From contig CDMY01000623.1 in the NCBI GenBank assembly GCA_001179505.1, forward strand, positions 1 to 38,782: a stretch of DNA of 38,782 bases, in the 5' to 3' direction. Below are positions 1 to 13,433 of this stretch, piece after piece (positions within the stretch are counted from its first letter, which is position 1; each line of letters opens with the position of its first letter). The notes beneath the pieces are model-generated. The model was not told where the DNA came from. It saw only the letters and a list, made by a program, of their open reading frames with translations, and searched no databases. A program made the translations under genes and the position numbers. The stretch comes from Vitrella brassicaformis. Lineage: Eukaryota; Sar; Vitrellaceae.

Positions 1-13
1 CCGGAGGACTTCG

Positions 14-247
14 TCAGCCGCGGGCCATACAGGCCCCACACCAGTCCCGCTGCGGGGCTGTAAGGTGGCTGGCTGGACCTGGGTTCTGAATGTGCGTGTC
101 TGTTTGCATGTCTCGCGCTTGTTTGCAGTGTGCGACACGTTTTTCGCAGTCAACGAGCGCTGTCCGTTGTTTCTGCATGTATTGTTTCGCCTCATTTGCT
201 TGATACAAACTGATGCTTAGACGAACTTCGTCGCCCGTTTCATGCAT
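14..247 (-). CDS. Possible small ORF or exon of a gene crossing the left edge
   Basis: An open frame of 77 codons starts at an ATG (245-247) and is rich in Gln, Lys, Arg and Glu in its first half (residues 1-46), with a helical, coiled-coil-like look. Its second half is less gene-like. This part of the window is less dominated by CA/TG repeats than the bases that follow, which is the main reason to take it seriously. It could be an exon of a minus-strand gene continuing left of the window, or chance. No family is recognised and no splice sites could be anchored. Confidence 0.2.
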   Translation of the reverse strand: MHETGDEVRLSISLYQANEAKQYMQKQRTALVDCEKRVAHCKQARDMQTDTHIQNPGPASHLTAPQRDWCGACMARG

Positions 248-1114
248 CTACTTAAACCACTGTCGCTGATCGAGCTGACTATCGTCGTCATGTCATCCAT
301 CATTCACTTATCTATTTCAGGAAAAGCTGCACCAAAGACAGAGGGAGCAGCCGTCAGTGCACAGTTGAGTCAACTGTCCATACGTATGTGTGTGTGTGGT
401 CTTCTCCCTCGTCGCACTTACAGTACTTCTCTTGACGCATTTGCCCGTCGAGTCGATGCGCGGCGGACGGACGTAGTTTGGCGCGCACACACTCTCAGGC
501 TGGTTGAACTTCACCATGCACACACCGCCACCCATCGCCGCATGAGTAGCCCTTGCACAACTGCAGGCTCCCCAAGATCTGATCGGTCACACACACACAC
601 GACAAGCAAGAACACACACCGATCAGACCAGACAACACCACCCGGCTTGCGAATGAATCGCCTCGCTCTTTCTCTTTCTGCCCGCCTAGCCTACCGATGC
701 CGCATATAAAACGCGAGATCGGGTTCCTGGCCGTAAACTGGGAGAAGGGGAGTCTGCGTGGGCGTTGGGGGATGGATGGGATCGATGGGATGGGGTGCCA
801 CTTGGCGGTCATTAAAATACACACACACGGTATGCACGTCTGCAGGCACGCAGGGGGGTAGGAAGGTGAATCGGCTCACACACACACACACGCGCGCGCG
901 CGCGCGCAACGCTGATTCGTCCACTCCTCCGTCCACACACACCATTGCATTGCGAACACATCTCAGCTCACTCACTCGACGGGAAGGAAGCAACACGACC
1001 ACGCACACAGAGAAAGTGCAATCAACCCACCCATTCACGCATCTCATCATTCCCACGATGGACTGCTTTGCCTGCCTGCACACACACGTGGCTGCAACCA
1101 TCGCGTCCGTCATC
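248..1114. other. Repeat-rich intergenic stretch
   Basis: There is no supported gene. It contains several (CA)n/(TG)n tracts and an alternating (CG)n run next to (CA)n at about 877-907. It lies just downstream of the stop codon of the arginine methyltransferase gene on the minus strand, so it should include that gene's 3' untranslated region. Open frames here are products of the repeats. Confidence 0.5.
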
Positions 1115-3537
<2,423 letters not shown>

Positions 3538-3654
3538 TTTGGTTGCGAAGCAGAGCAGCGTGCGCACATCGGTCCTCCGGTGGCTCCCCCGGCTGTAGGG
3601 CGCCCATCGACTGACTGACGTGGATACCTTTGAAAGAGTGGCCCGCAGGCGGCC
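3538..3654. promoter_or_regulatory. Divergent promoter between PRMT1-like and exchanger genes
   Basis: Only 117 bases separate the two predicted start codons (3537 minus, 3655 plus). Both 5' untranslated regions and core promoters must lie here or inside the opposing gene. No TATA box is obvious. In the minus-strand frame the methyltransferase reading frame stays open across this gap, so an upstream start for it cannot be excluded. Confidence 0.4.
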
Positions 3655-6600
3655 ATGGGGGAAGTACTCGGGAAGTTCTTCATTCCAGTGAGCTGCAACC
3701 ACACGCACCGCACACACAGATGTCATATGAGATGGATGGATGGTTGGCATGTGTTCTGTTTGGGCGGGCGCGTGCGTGTGTGTGTGTGTGTCAGGTGGAT
3801 GAGATCCCGTATGACGTGCCTGGGTTCATCCAGGTGCTCTTCCTGGGCGCCTGCTATGGCTACATCCTCTTCAATGCGGTGAGTGAGTGAGTGAGTCAGT
3901 GAGTGGGCTGAGGGGCTGAGCTCTCTGTGTGAGAGGGGGACCATGTCGAGAACCTCTCTCTCTCTCTCTGTCTGTGTGTGTGCGCGTGTGTATTGTGTGA
4001 CACCGCCCGCGTGTCTATCGCTCCCTCAATCAGAGCAATTTGATATCGGAGGGCAGCGAGTTGCTGCTGCTGGTGCCGTCCTTAGCGGGCCTGGTGGGGT
4101 CGGTGGTGCTGCCCGTCCTGGGAGCCGTCCCGGACGGCGCCATCGTCCTCTTCTCCGGTCAGACTGGCAGCCAGCCACGCACGCAGACATGCAGGGAGGG
4201 AAGGTGCGTTGCATTGCGGTGCAGGGCTCGGCCCTGACGCGCAGGAGCAGCTGTCAGTGGGTGTGGGCGCACTTGCAGGTAGGTAGCTGGGTGGACCATC
4301 GATGGATCGACCACAGAGACTGACTGCACGGACAGAGAGAGAGTACATGGACCGACTAGGCAGCATGGATGGATGGATGGATGTGTTGTCACGTTCGTTG
4401 GTTAGGTTCGACGATAATGTTGCTGACGATCCCCTGGTTCCTGTCCATTGTGGGGGGCCGTGTGAATGTGCTGGAGAGCGGGGAGCTGACCTACAAGAAA
4501 CCCAAGGACGCCGACCCCGACTGGAAGAAACTCGACCCGCCAAACAACTGGAGCCTCACACGTATGTGTGTGTGTGACGGACAGAACAATCAATCAATCA
4601 AGCAATGGATAAGGGGATGGGTGGGCGGTGTGAATGATGTGGTGTGGTGTGCCCTCTCTGTCTGTGCGGTGTGTGCACTATGGCCTGCAGAGACGGGCGT
4701 CAAGTGCAACAAGAGCATAGCGGTCAACGGCAAGATCATGCTCCTCACCGCCATCACCTACCTCGTCATACAGGTCGGGGGGTGGACACACGCTACCTAC
4801 CACACAGACAGACAGACAGACAGATGGAATGGAGACACACACCTGCATGCCTCTCCTGCTGTGCGTGCAGATCCCGGCCTTTGCCGTCATCCACGACACC
4901 ATCGAGCAGAAACGATCCTTTGAACGGTTGGCATGCCGGTTTGCCTGCCTGCCTGCGTGGCGGCAGACAGACAGACTCACCGTCCGGTAGCCGTCTGTTC
5001 GTTCGCTCATGCTTGATGCGTGCAGTTGGTTTGCCTTCTCCGGCATGTTGATTGCCATTGTGTGCTTCGTCCTCTACCTCGTGTACCAGTTCTGGCAGGT
5101 CACACACATACACACTCACATGCGGCAGACATACGTGTGTGTGTGTGTGTGTGCAGGCTAAGGGCGAGCACAACCAGGTGCTTGAAGACGAAATCATAGA
5201 ACTCCGGTATACATACACAGACACATACACACACACGAGGCAGGCCAACATGAGCACGCTGTCTTGTGTGTTCGTGTGTGTCGCGGATGGCTGGCTGGAC
5301 GGATGGATGTGTGTATGTGTGTGTGTGTGTGCAGGAGGAAGGCCCTCAAAGACGGCATGCTCACTCTGAGAGGCGTACGCACCCACACACATGACTGACA
5401 CACCTGCACGTGTCTGCCTGTCTACCTGTCTGTATGTGCTGTGGATCTACGCCTGCAGGCGATGTTTGAGTTGTTCCGCATGCTGGAGCCGCACGACTAC
5501 TCGCCTCGATTCTCCGAGACCCACGGCCTCCGTGGCAGCCCGAGTGTGCAGCAGGGCACCGTCTCTTCCACCGACAGCGTCGGGGCCGACGGCAAGACAC
5601 GGCCCCTGCTGCAGGCCTTCCCACCGAAAATGAGACACCAAATGAAGGTACCTACCCACCCATTTGTTCACCGGTCGATCCATCGATGGCATACATGTGT
5701 TCATGTGTTGATGTGTGCAGGAGGTGCTCCGTCCGTTCTTTAACGAGCTGGATTTGGACAAGACGGGCTCACTCGACCATGATGAGGTGGCACTGGGACG
5801 GAGGGAGGGAGGGAGGGAGCAACAATCTCGTGCATGGTTGTGTGTGGTTGTGTGGCTGGCTGTCTGTGGTCGGTCAGATCCGGATCATGTTCCGCAACCT
5901 GAACGAGGCTCCCACCGAGCGCGAGATACACGACTTCATCAAAAAAGCCGACATGGACAAGTCAGTCAGTCACTCACTCACTCAGCCAGTGACACACAAG
6001 AGAGAAACCAACACACCCCAACACGGCACAGCACAGCACGGCATAGCACGGCAGACGAAGCCACAGACTCGTTCATGTCTGCTTGTGTGGATGGATGGAT
6101 GGATGGACCCACAGTTCCGGCGTGATAGAGTTTGAGGAGTTCGTCAACGCCATGATACACTACGTCAAGAAGAGGTACCCACCCACCCACCATGACATAC
6201 ATCCCCCTATGCCCCTATGCACGTCTTGATTTCCTCACTGATCGGTTGACCTCGTCGGTGGGTGGGTGGGTGCGGTTCGTGTGATGAATGCAGCCCGGAG
6301 CAGTTTTCGATGGCCGTGGACGGGATGCGGACTTCGGTGGGCAGCGAGGCAGCCGGCATCGGGGCGGTGGAGGAGCAAGACGAGGAAGAGGGCGAAGATG
6401 AAGAGGAAGAATCCATCCCAGGTCAGTCAGTCAGTCAGTCTCGGGCAGTCAGCACACAGTGAGGAAGCGATGGAGGGAATCGTCCGTAAGGATGCACTCA
6501 CTGTGTGGTGTGGTTGTGTCCATGGCGTGTGGTTGTTTCATCAGACGATTTGGCTCATCTGAGTCCCGAGCAACAGCAGCTGCGCATCAAGATTCGCGCG

Positions 6601-7644
6601 GCCTACATGATGCTCGTCGGCACCGCGCTGGTTCTGCTCTTCTCTGACCCTATGGTGACACACACACACACATACGGAGAGAGACAGAGAGAGAGAGCGC
6701 CATCCATCCATCCACCCGCGAGGAATTGTGTGGATCGTTCGTGTGCTGTGCTGTGCTGTGTGTGTTGTGACTGTGCGTGCAGGTGGATGTGTTCAGCAGT
6801 GTGGGCGAGCGGACGGGCGTCCCCGCCTTCTACATCTCGTTTGTCCTCGCACCACTAGGTCAGTCAGGTCGCCTGTGATGCGACTGACACACCACCACAC
6901 ACACACTCGTGTGTAGCTCGCTCACGACGGACAGACAGACAGGACATATGGATGGCTGGCTGGCTGGCTGATATTCCGTGTGTTGTGTTGTGTTGTGTTG
7001 TGTGTGTCGCGTGTGTGTATAGCGTCGAATGCGTCTGAGCTGATAGCGTCTTACAACTACTCACTCAAGAAGACCAGAAAGACCATCACCATCGCATTCG
7101 CAGGTTTGTACCACATGACACCACACCACACCGGTCGTGCTGACTGACGCCTTTGTTGCTGGTCTCTGCTCATCTGTGTGATGTGTTGTGTAACACGACT
7201 GCCTGCCTGCCTGCATGCGTTCGTTGATTGATGATAGCTTTGGAGGGTGCGGCCTGCATGAACAACACATTCTGCCTGGCCATCTTCCTGGCGCTGGTGT
7301 TCTTCCGGTCGCTCGTGTGGTCCTTCAGCGCCGAGACCCTCGCCATCCTGCTCGTGGAGCTCTGCATGGGATTCATCGCCATGAAACGGGTCAGTCAGTC
7401 ACACAGACACACACACACACACACACACACACAGCTGTCCGTTTGCCGACTGAATGACATGGATGCGCGTGTGTGTAAATGAATGTGTCCATGTGTGTGT
7501 TCGGCGATATGGTTGTGGTCTGTCTGTCTGTGTGTGTGTGTCTGTCAGGTTCACCTTTTGAAGGACGGTCTGTTTGTGTTGGCGCTGTACCCCCTGTCGA
7601 TCATGTTCGTCTGGGTCATGGAGAACGCCTTCGGCTTCGACTAA
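3655..7644 (+). CDS. Na+/Ca2+ exchanger with internal EF-hands (plant NCL type)
   Basis: This is a membrane cation antiporter predicted to move Ca2+ against Na+ or H+. Twenty exons in phase give 597 aa: 3655-3687, 3795-3878, 4034-4157, 4225-4278, 4406-4561, 4691-4773, 4871-4926, 5026-5098, 5157-5206, 5335-5374, 5459-5647, 5721-5786, 5878-5960, 6115-6174, 6294-6421, 6545-6654, 6783-6858, 7023-7103, 7238-7389, 7549-7644. The N-terminal exchanger repeat carries GAVPDGAIVLFSG. The cytosolic loop holds two EF-hand Ca2+ loops (DLDKTGSLDHDE at 325-336; DMDNSGVIEFEE at 361-372) and then an acidic Glu/Asp run. The C-terminal repeat carries PLASNASELIASYNYSLKK and EGAACMNNTFCL. This order, repeat, EF-hands, repeat, matches plant NCL proteins rather than animal NCX with its CBD domains. 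Exon 1 (11 codons, no signal peptide) is the least certain part. Confidence 0.92.
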
Positions 7645-10587
7645 AAAAAAGGCTCCCTCTCTGCACGCCCACCAAACCGACACAAAGCCTGGCAGAGCAG
7701 ATAGTCAGTTTAGCCGTCCGTCAACCAGCCAGTGTGTGTAGTCAGGGAGAGAGGGAGGGAGGGAGGGAGGGAGCGAGGGTCATTTAGATCAGAGCGAGAT
7801 GTAGGTGGCTGGCCGTACACACACGCACACCCATTACATAACATATACTACAATATGACGTGTACACAGCATACATACCATGGCGTGTGATTGATTAGAG
7901 GACTGCACGTGTGGGGGCGGGCGGGCGGGGCAGTGGGTGATATATCGGTCAATCAATCAAAGGGTGGGTGGGTGGATCCGATGGAGCCAGACGGGAAGAG
8001 CTCTGGTGGGGTGGGGCGAGGGGGTGCCGAACGAAGAGAGGAGTGCGTGTGGCCATCCGCCAGATGGCCAAGCAAATGGGCGGGAGATCAAGTGTGGGTG
8101 ATTGCCTGCCTGCCTGCCATACGGGGGCTCTTTCTTTCTTTCTGTCCATCAGGGGGCATCAGTGGTTGGTGAATTGAAGCAGAATGAATGATGACTAGGT
8201 AGCCAGCCTACCTGACCTGCCTGTGAGGGTGGGTGGTGGACGATTCGATGCGACCGACGATTGCTGGTCGATACAAACCGCCTGCATGCCTGCCTGCCTG
8301 CCTTGATGCGTCTCGTTTGGTTTGGTTTGGTTTCTTGCTATAGTCAGGTTGCGTGGCATGCAGTCTGCGGTGCGGTGTGGTGTGGTGTGGTGTGGTGTGG
8401 TGCGGCAATGGTGCGGTGCGGTGGTGTGAGAGGGAGAGAGGCTGCTGTACAGCGAGTGGGTGAGTGAGTGAACACCTGACTGATTTGGACTGACTGCAGC
8501 ATGACCATTCATTATGATCGACGCGTCGTGTTTGGCTGCGTGCGTGTCGGTGTGTTCCCTCGTCAGCGGTCTGTCCGTTCGCACCCAATTAACCTTGGAA
8601 GGACAGCTCAGCCACTCGCGTCAAGGTGTCCATCTGCCACACACACAGACACACACACGCGCCCCTCCTCCCCTCCCCTCCCTCCGTGTGTGCGTGGGCC
8701 GTCCACTGCTGCACACACACACGCAATCAATTAATTAATTAATTAAGGCTAGGCCGGCCGCCATCTCTCTCGCAGCACCCTGACTGAGCTTGTTGGTGTA
8801 GCCGATCGACGGTGTGGTCTGATTTGAGTGAGTGAGTGAGTGGACTCGGTCCCTGTGTGTCTGTCTCATGTAATGTAGCTGGCTGCTGGACGGACAGGAC
8901 AGGTGGGTGTGGGTGGTGTGGGTGGGCATTGAGTGACCGAGTGACTGACTGAGTGGGTGTCAGTCAAGTGTGAATTGCTTTGCGTGCGAGGCACTGCAGG
9001 CGACGGACGGGTGGCATGCGGTGCGGGCACACAGAGACAGTAAGTAAGTACTTGCTGCACTGCAAAGTGGCGGGCACCGAAAATACCTGCACCTCACACC
9101 TCACACCTCTGCTCTGTGTGGGTGGATGTCCGTCCGTCCAAAGAGCCAAATGGCTGGCGAAACTTTAATTAAGTGCAGACACAATGAAACAGAACGAGGG
9201 CACCAGAAACTCTGCTGCCATGTGCTCTGTTGGTTTTATATTGTCTACGTCATCGTATATATGTGACGTGCTATCGTCCAGTTCAGTGCATTCTATTCAT
9301 CGCTGACTGAAGTCCCTCCACCTCCCTGAGCGGCATCAAACAGCATCAAGGTAGGCAGGCAGGAAGGTGGGTGGGCAGAGAGAGACCACCTGACTGACTG
9401 AGACACTATGAATGCATCTCTCTCTTCTGTGTCTGTGCGCTGCAGAGACAAACAGCCACCTGGGGTTTGCACACGCATCGCATCGCATGGGGGCAGAGAA
9501 GACAAGAGGCTCTCTTTCTGTGTGTGTGCGCAAGCAAGATCGTGCTGGGAGCTAGTCAATCGGTTTGTGTGTCGCTTGGCGCAAGACACGCCACGACGCC
9601 CCCCATCCCTCCCTGTCTGGACAGCTAGGTAGTTCACTGAGTGAGTGAGTGGCCAGCCAGCCATTCGGCCGCTTCCGTACAATCTCTCGAGAGGCAGGTA
9701 CGGCACAAGAGAGAGAGAGACATGGGGGTGTCACCGTGTCAGACAGTCCAGGTGTGCATCGCTGCATTCACACCGGGCGAACACGATGAGCATTCAGAAT
9801 GTGTGTGTGGCTATCGGGATTATCGATGCGATCGAGTAGGGTCCTGAGCACACCACAGACAGACACACGCAGCCAGCAAGACGCCGGGACCACACAAACC
9901 TCTCAAGTAAGCATGGGTGCGTGCGTGAGAGACACCTTGTACGCCGAGCACCCACACCACCGATGCGATGCGTGTATACAGCTGGCGTTCTTTGTTTTGT
10001 GTTGTTTTTGTTTCAGTTATGTTTGTTTGCTTTCCCTCTCCCCCCTCTTTTCTTTGTTACAAAATGAAAAGAAAAGAAAAGAAAAGAGAAGAGAGACCAG
10101 CCGGACTAGTTGTTGAGTGAGACGACCAGCCCGCCAGCCAGCCAGCCAAAGTGATGTCTGTATGCATTCACCCCCTCTCTGTCTGTTCATTGCGCTCTCT
10201 GTTTCTGTGTTTCGGTCTGTAAGTATGTTTCTACAAGGACGATCACACACACACACACACACCGATGGAGAGCGAGAGAGGGTATCATAGGACCAAACCC
10301 ACTCGTGTTAGAACACAAAGGCAGACGCACCGACCCCAAAAAAGCTCACAGACGGCCGGCCACACACGTGCACTCCATTCACACCATCCATGGGCGTCAG
10401 TGTGTGACCTCCGGCAATGTACACAGACAGACTCAGGCAGAGAGGAAGACGAAGGGAGACAGCCGGACAGACTTGTTGCCCCACCCCCCCTCTCCCCCCC
10501 TCTGAGTAGCCAGCCGTGTGTGTGCATCTAGTCCTGAATGGTGGTGGTTGGGTGGATGTGTTGGTATCCCTGACGGGTGGTGCCCAC
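7645..10587. other. Long intergenic stretch between convergent genes
   Basis: I see no supported gene in these 2.9 kb. The stretch holds the 3' ends of the exchanger (plus) and of the secreted-protein gene (minus). It contains (GGGA)n at about 7752-7774, (TGTGG)n at about 8371-8402, an (AATT)n tract at 8727-8745, (GAAAA)n near 10064-10090 and many TG/CA or GACA tracts. A short frame at 8514-8738 has a hydrophobic start but no homology that I recognise and no splice context. Confidence 0.5.
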
Positions 10588-10907
10588 TCACTTCGAAGGC
10601 AGCTTGTACTCTAACAAACGGACAGACAGACAGACAGACAGACAGCACAGATCATTATGGTGATAGATGGCAGGACGGTGTGGGGATGCCGACATTGTAT
10701 GCCTACCTTCGCTGCCTGGGAAGTAGACGATTCTCTTTGTGCCTCCACTTTCGTAGCTAATGGCCAGGGGTCCCTCAGCCTCAAGCGAAAGGGATTCCCG
10801 CTTTAACGTAATTCCAACGTGATAGAGGGATTGAACCACGGTACCGGAAAAGTTCTGCAGAACCCACACAAACACACACAGACGCGCAGCCAGACACATC
10901 ACAGAGG

Positions 10908-10938
<31 letters not shown>

Positions 10939-11570
10939 GGATCCCCTTTGCTGTAGGTCGGTGCATATGTATCGTCGGTGTACTGACCGGTTTGGGAGTG
11001 ATGCAGAAACTCCTGCTTCTTGCCTTGCGCTCCAACTCTTCTATATAGTGTGCCTCGGGGAGTCCGTACACCTTGCCCTTGGCGCAGGAATCAGCAAGAG
11101 ATGACCTCATGCAGATGCCCTGCACAGATACACACACATATGCACATACTGCACTGTCACTTGCCCACTCTCTCACTCGCTCACCTTGCCGGTGGTGGGA
11201 TGTTCTCCCCAACCTTCCATCGGTTCGCCGTCCCAGGCGACGAAAAAAAGAGTGTAGACCACACACATGTCGCCCTTGGCGCACGGCATGGGGTCGTAAT
11301 CCTTTGACGAGTACTTGTAGCCGTCCATCGTCCAGTATTCCTTGCCAGCAGCAGCATCGACACCGATGCGATGCGCGTCAAACGTCACATTGCATATTTC
11401 CCGGTCGGCTGCGTACACACATATATATGCGATGCATGGCGCCACACATCCATTTCATACGTGTGTGTGTAATGCACCTGTATTGGTGGACGTGGCGAGA
11501 TCCTCCTGTGTGCGGCTCGAACGGGAGTACGACGTGTAGCGCCCACCGCTGCGGCCAGGCTACACATAAA

Positions 11571-11606
<36 letters not shown>

Positions 11607-12471
11607 TGCAGATGAAGACACAACGAAAGCTGTGCAGCGGGTCTGGTCACGCGTACGTGTTGCGAGTCAGTGATGGTGGCGGCACCGCGAGGCTGATCGT
11701 ATGCGGCTCCGTCAGCTGCAGCCACCCGTCAATCCATTCGGGCAAACAAAGGCAGACACATGATGGTGCATTCCCAACAGCAGCTGCCTTCGTGTGTGTG
11801 TGTGTGTGTCTGTGTGTGTGTGTACCTGTTAGGCCACGGATGCGGTCCTCTACGTTGTCGATGGCGGCGAGGGCTGAGCCGCTCAGCTCGTTGGTGGCAC
11901 TGGTGAGCTTGTTGGCCGATTGCCTTGCCCATCTGGATCTGCTGCAGCAGCATCGACCGCTCACCAGCACCCAACACAGCACCTGCACAGAGAGAGAGAG
12001 GGTGCCATGTGTGCAGCATGTGTGTGGGTGCAGGTGGACGCACCGTGTTTGTTGGCGGCCATGGCGGTGTCCGTAGCGGCCTGGATCTCCTCACCACGGC
12101 CGACAAACGACGCACCTGCACATAGCGGACGGACAAGTCGAAGGAACGGCCACACACGTCCATAGATCTCACAGATGGAGAGCTCCGCCCACCGTATGCG
12201 TCGGTATTGCAGTCCTTCCCCTCCTCGCAGTCGGGACCGTGGCTTCCCTCGCCCACCCACGCCTCTGCAGCCATAGATCAGCCATCCAAATGGACAAAAG
12301 AGCACCGAAAACACAAAGAATGGGCAGATCTGCCATGGTGCATGGTCGCTTCGGTGCGTGTGTGTCCCCCTGTGGCACACCTCGGTCGTCGGTGCGCTGG
12401 GCCGCCAGCAGCGGCTGCACAGTGGCGGCCAGGCCGACCACCAAGATGAACCCGAGGCCGAAACGACGCAT
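10588..12471 (-). CDS. Predicted secreted protein, unrecognised family (apparent frameshift)
   Basis: Ten exons, minus strand: 12381-12471, 12193-12264, 12044-12115, 11826-11982, 11657-11715, 11478-11559, 11185-11408, 10988-11119, 10707-10854, 10588-10610, about 352 aa. The N-terminus is a good signal peptide (MRRFGLGFILVVGLAATVQP then LLAA), suggesting the secretory route. Next come short Gly/Asp/Glu-rich exons (exons 2 and 3 are both 72 nt), a helical segment, and a Cys-containing C-terminal part with FVAWDGEPMEGWGEHP. All phases agree except in exon 4. There the frame entering (GERSMLLQQIQMGKAIG) and the frame leaving (ANKLTSATNELSGSALAAID) differ by one base near 11913-11925. That points to a sequencing indel or a real mutation. 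An in-frame ATG at 12480 is an alternative start. I recognise no family. Confidence 0.62.
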
Positions 12472-12480
12472 CACGATCAT

Positions 12481-13433
12481 CGCCAACGGCTCAGCAAACC
12501 TCGCAGACGATGGGCTCACTGGCGGCTCAGAGAGGAGAACAAGAACTCGCAGCTCTCTCGCCCGGCCCTCGGGTTTTCCTGGCCGTAAACTCGCTTCCCA
12601 TTTTTTTTTTACTGTGTGGCGGGCAACTGCCTGAAATGAAAAACTGCGGTGGAGGCACCGAAGATTGAAAACGCGCAGTGGGAGACAGCGAGACATTTGA
12701 AAAGATGCGGTGGAGAGACAGGTAGATGTACAGGATGATCTCCTCGTGCGCAGTGTGTGTGGTTCGTCGCCCACCGACAAGATCTTCGCCACACCGCAGG
12801 CCGCTGACACGTACAGGTGGCTTGTGCACAGACACATATCCATGACGTGGCGCACACAGGAGCGATCATGGCATGGCGGATGACATCATGGCTGCGCTAA
12901 GTGCATGCGCCGTGCGTGGGGTGCGCGTGGAGGGATGGGATCCACAAAGAGCTAGATGTATACTATGCTGCAGGGTGGCGTGTGTGTGTTTGCGTGCAGG
13001 TGCGTCGTGACGGCCGGTGCGTCTGGCAGCCACTACCAGCTGTCGGTCGATAGTGCAGCAGCAGCTGGGGGTGCGCACGGAATATCCGGGGCCGTGAGCA
13101 CATGGTCGTTTGTCCCTCGCTGACCGGCTCACGCAAGATACATGTATGCGAATTCAATGCATTGGCGCGTTCGGCACCAATTGATGGCGGCAAACACACA
13201 CACACATACACAAATAAGTTCGTTCGTTCGCTAGAATGGGAGCACACGGCCGCTCCAATTCGCCAGATCCAATGCGTCCGTCCGATGCGCTCATGTCGGT
13301 CGAGTTTCTCATATCATCATTGAATGCATTGTCTGCTTCCCTGTGCTATGCCACCCCACCCACAAGTCGATCTCCATATTTCTCTCTCTCTCTCTCTCTC
13401 TGTCTGTGGCTATCCACACACACACACATCACA
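12481..13433. other. Intergenic stretch between two minus-strand genes
   Basis: No supported gene. It lies upstream of the secreted-protein gene, so it should include that gene's promoter and 5' untranslated region, and downstream of the helical-protein gene. A T10 run at 12600-12609 and a (CT)n tract at about 13380-13401 are the main visible features. An open minus-strand frame runs from 12855 into the secreted-protein start, but it is Ser/Arg/Leu-rich without a motif and is probably chance. Confidence 0.45.

Noticed and set aside
8195-8584. Minus-strand frames in the 8.2-8.6 kb region as possible genes
   Set aside because: They consist largely of translated (ACACC)n and CTGCC-type repeats (His/Pro/Thr runs) with no supporting splice pattern.
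10621-10642. Regularly spaced GACA repeats that could resemble a CRISPR array
   Set aside because: These are simple tetranucleotide microsatellites with no spacers, in a eukaryotic genome.
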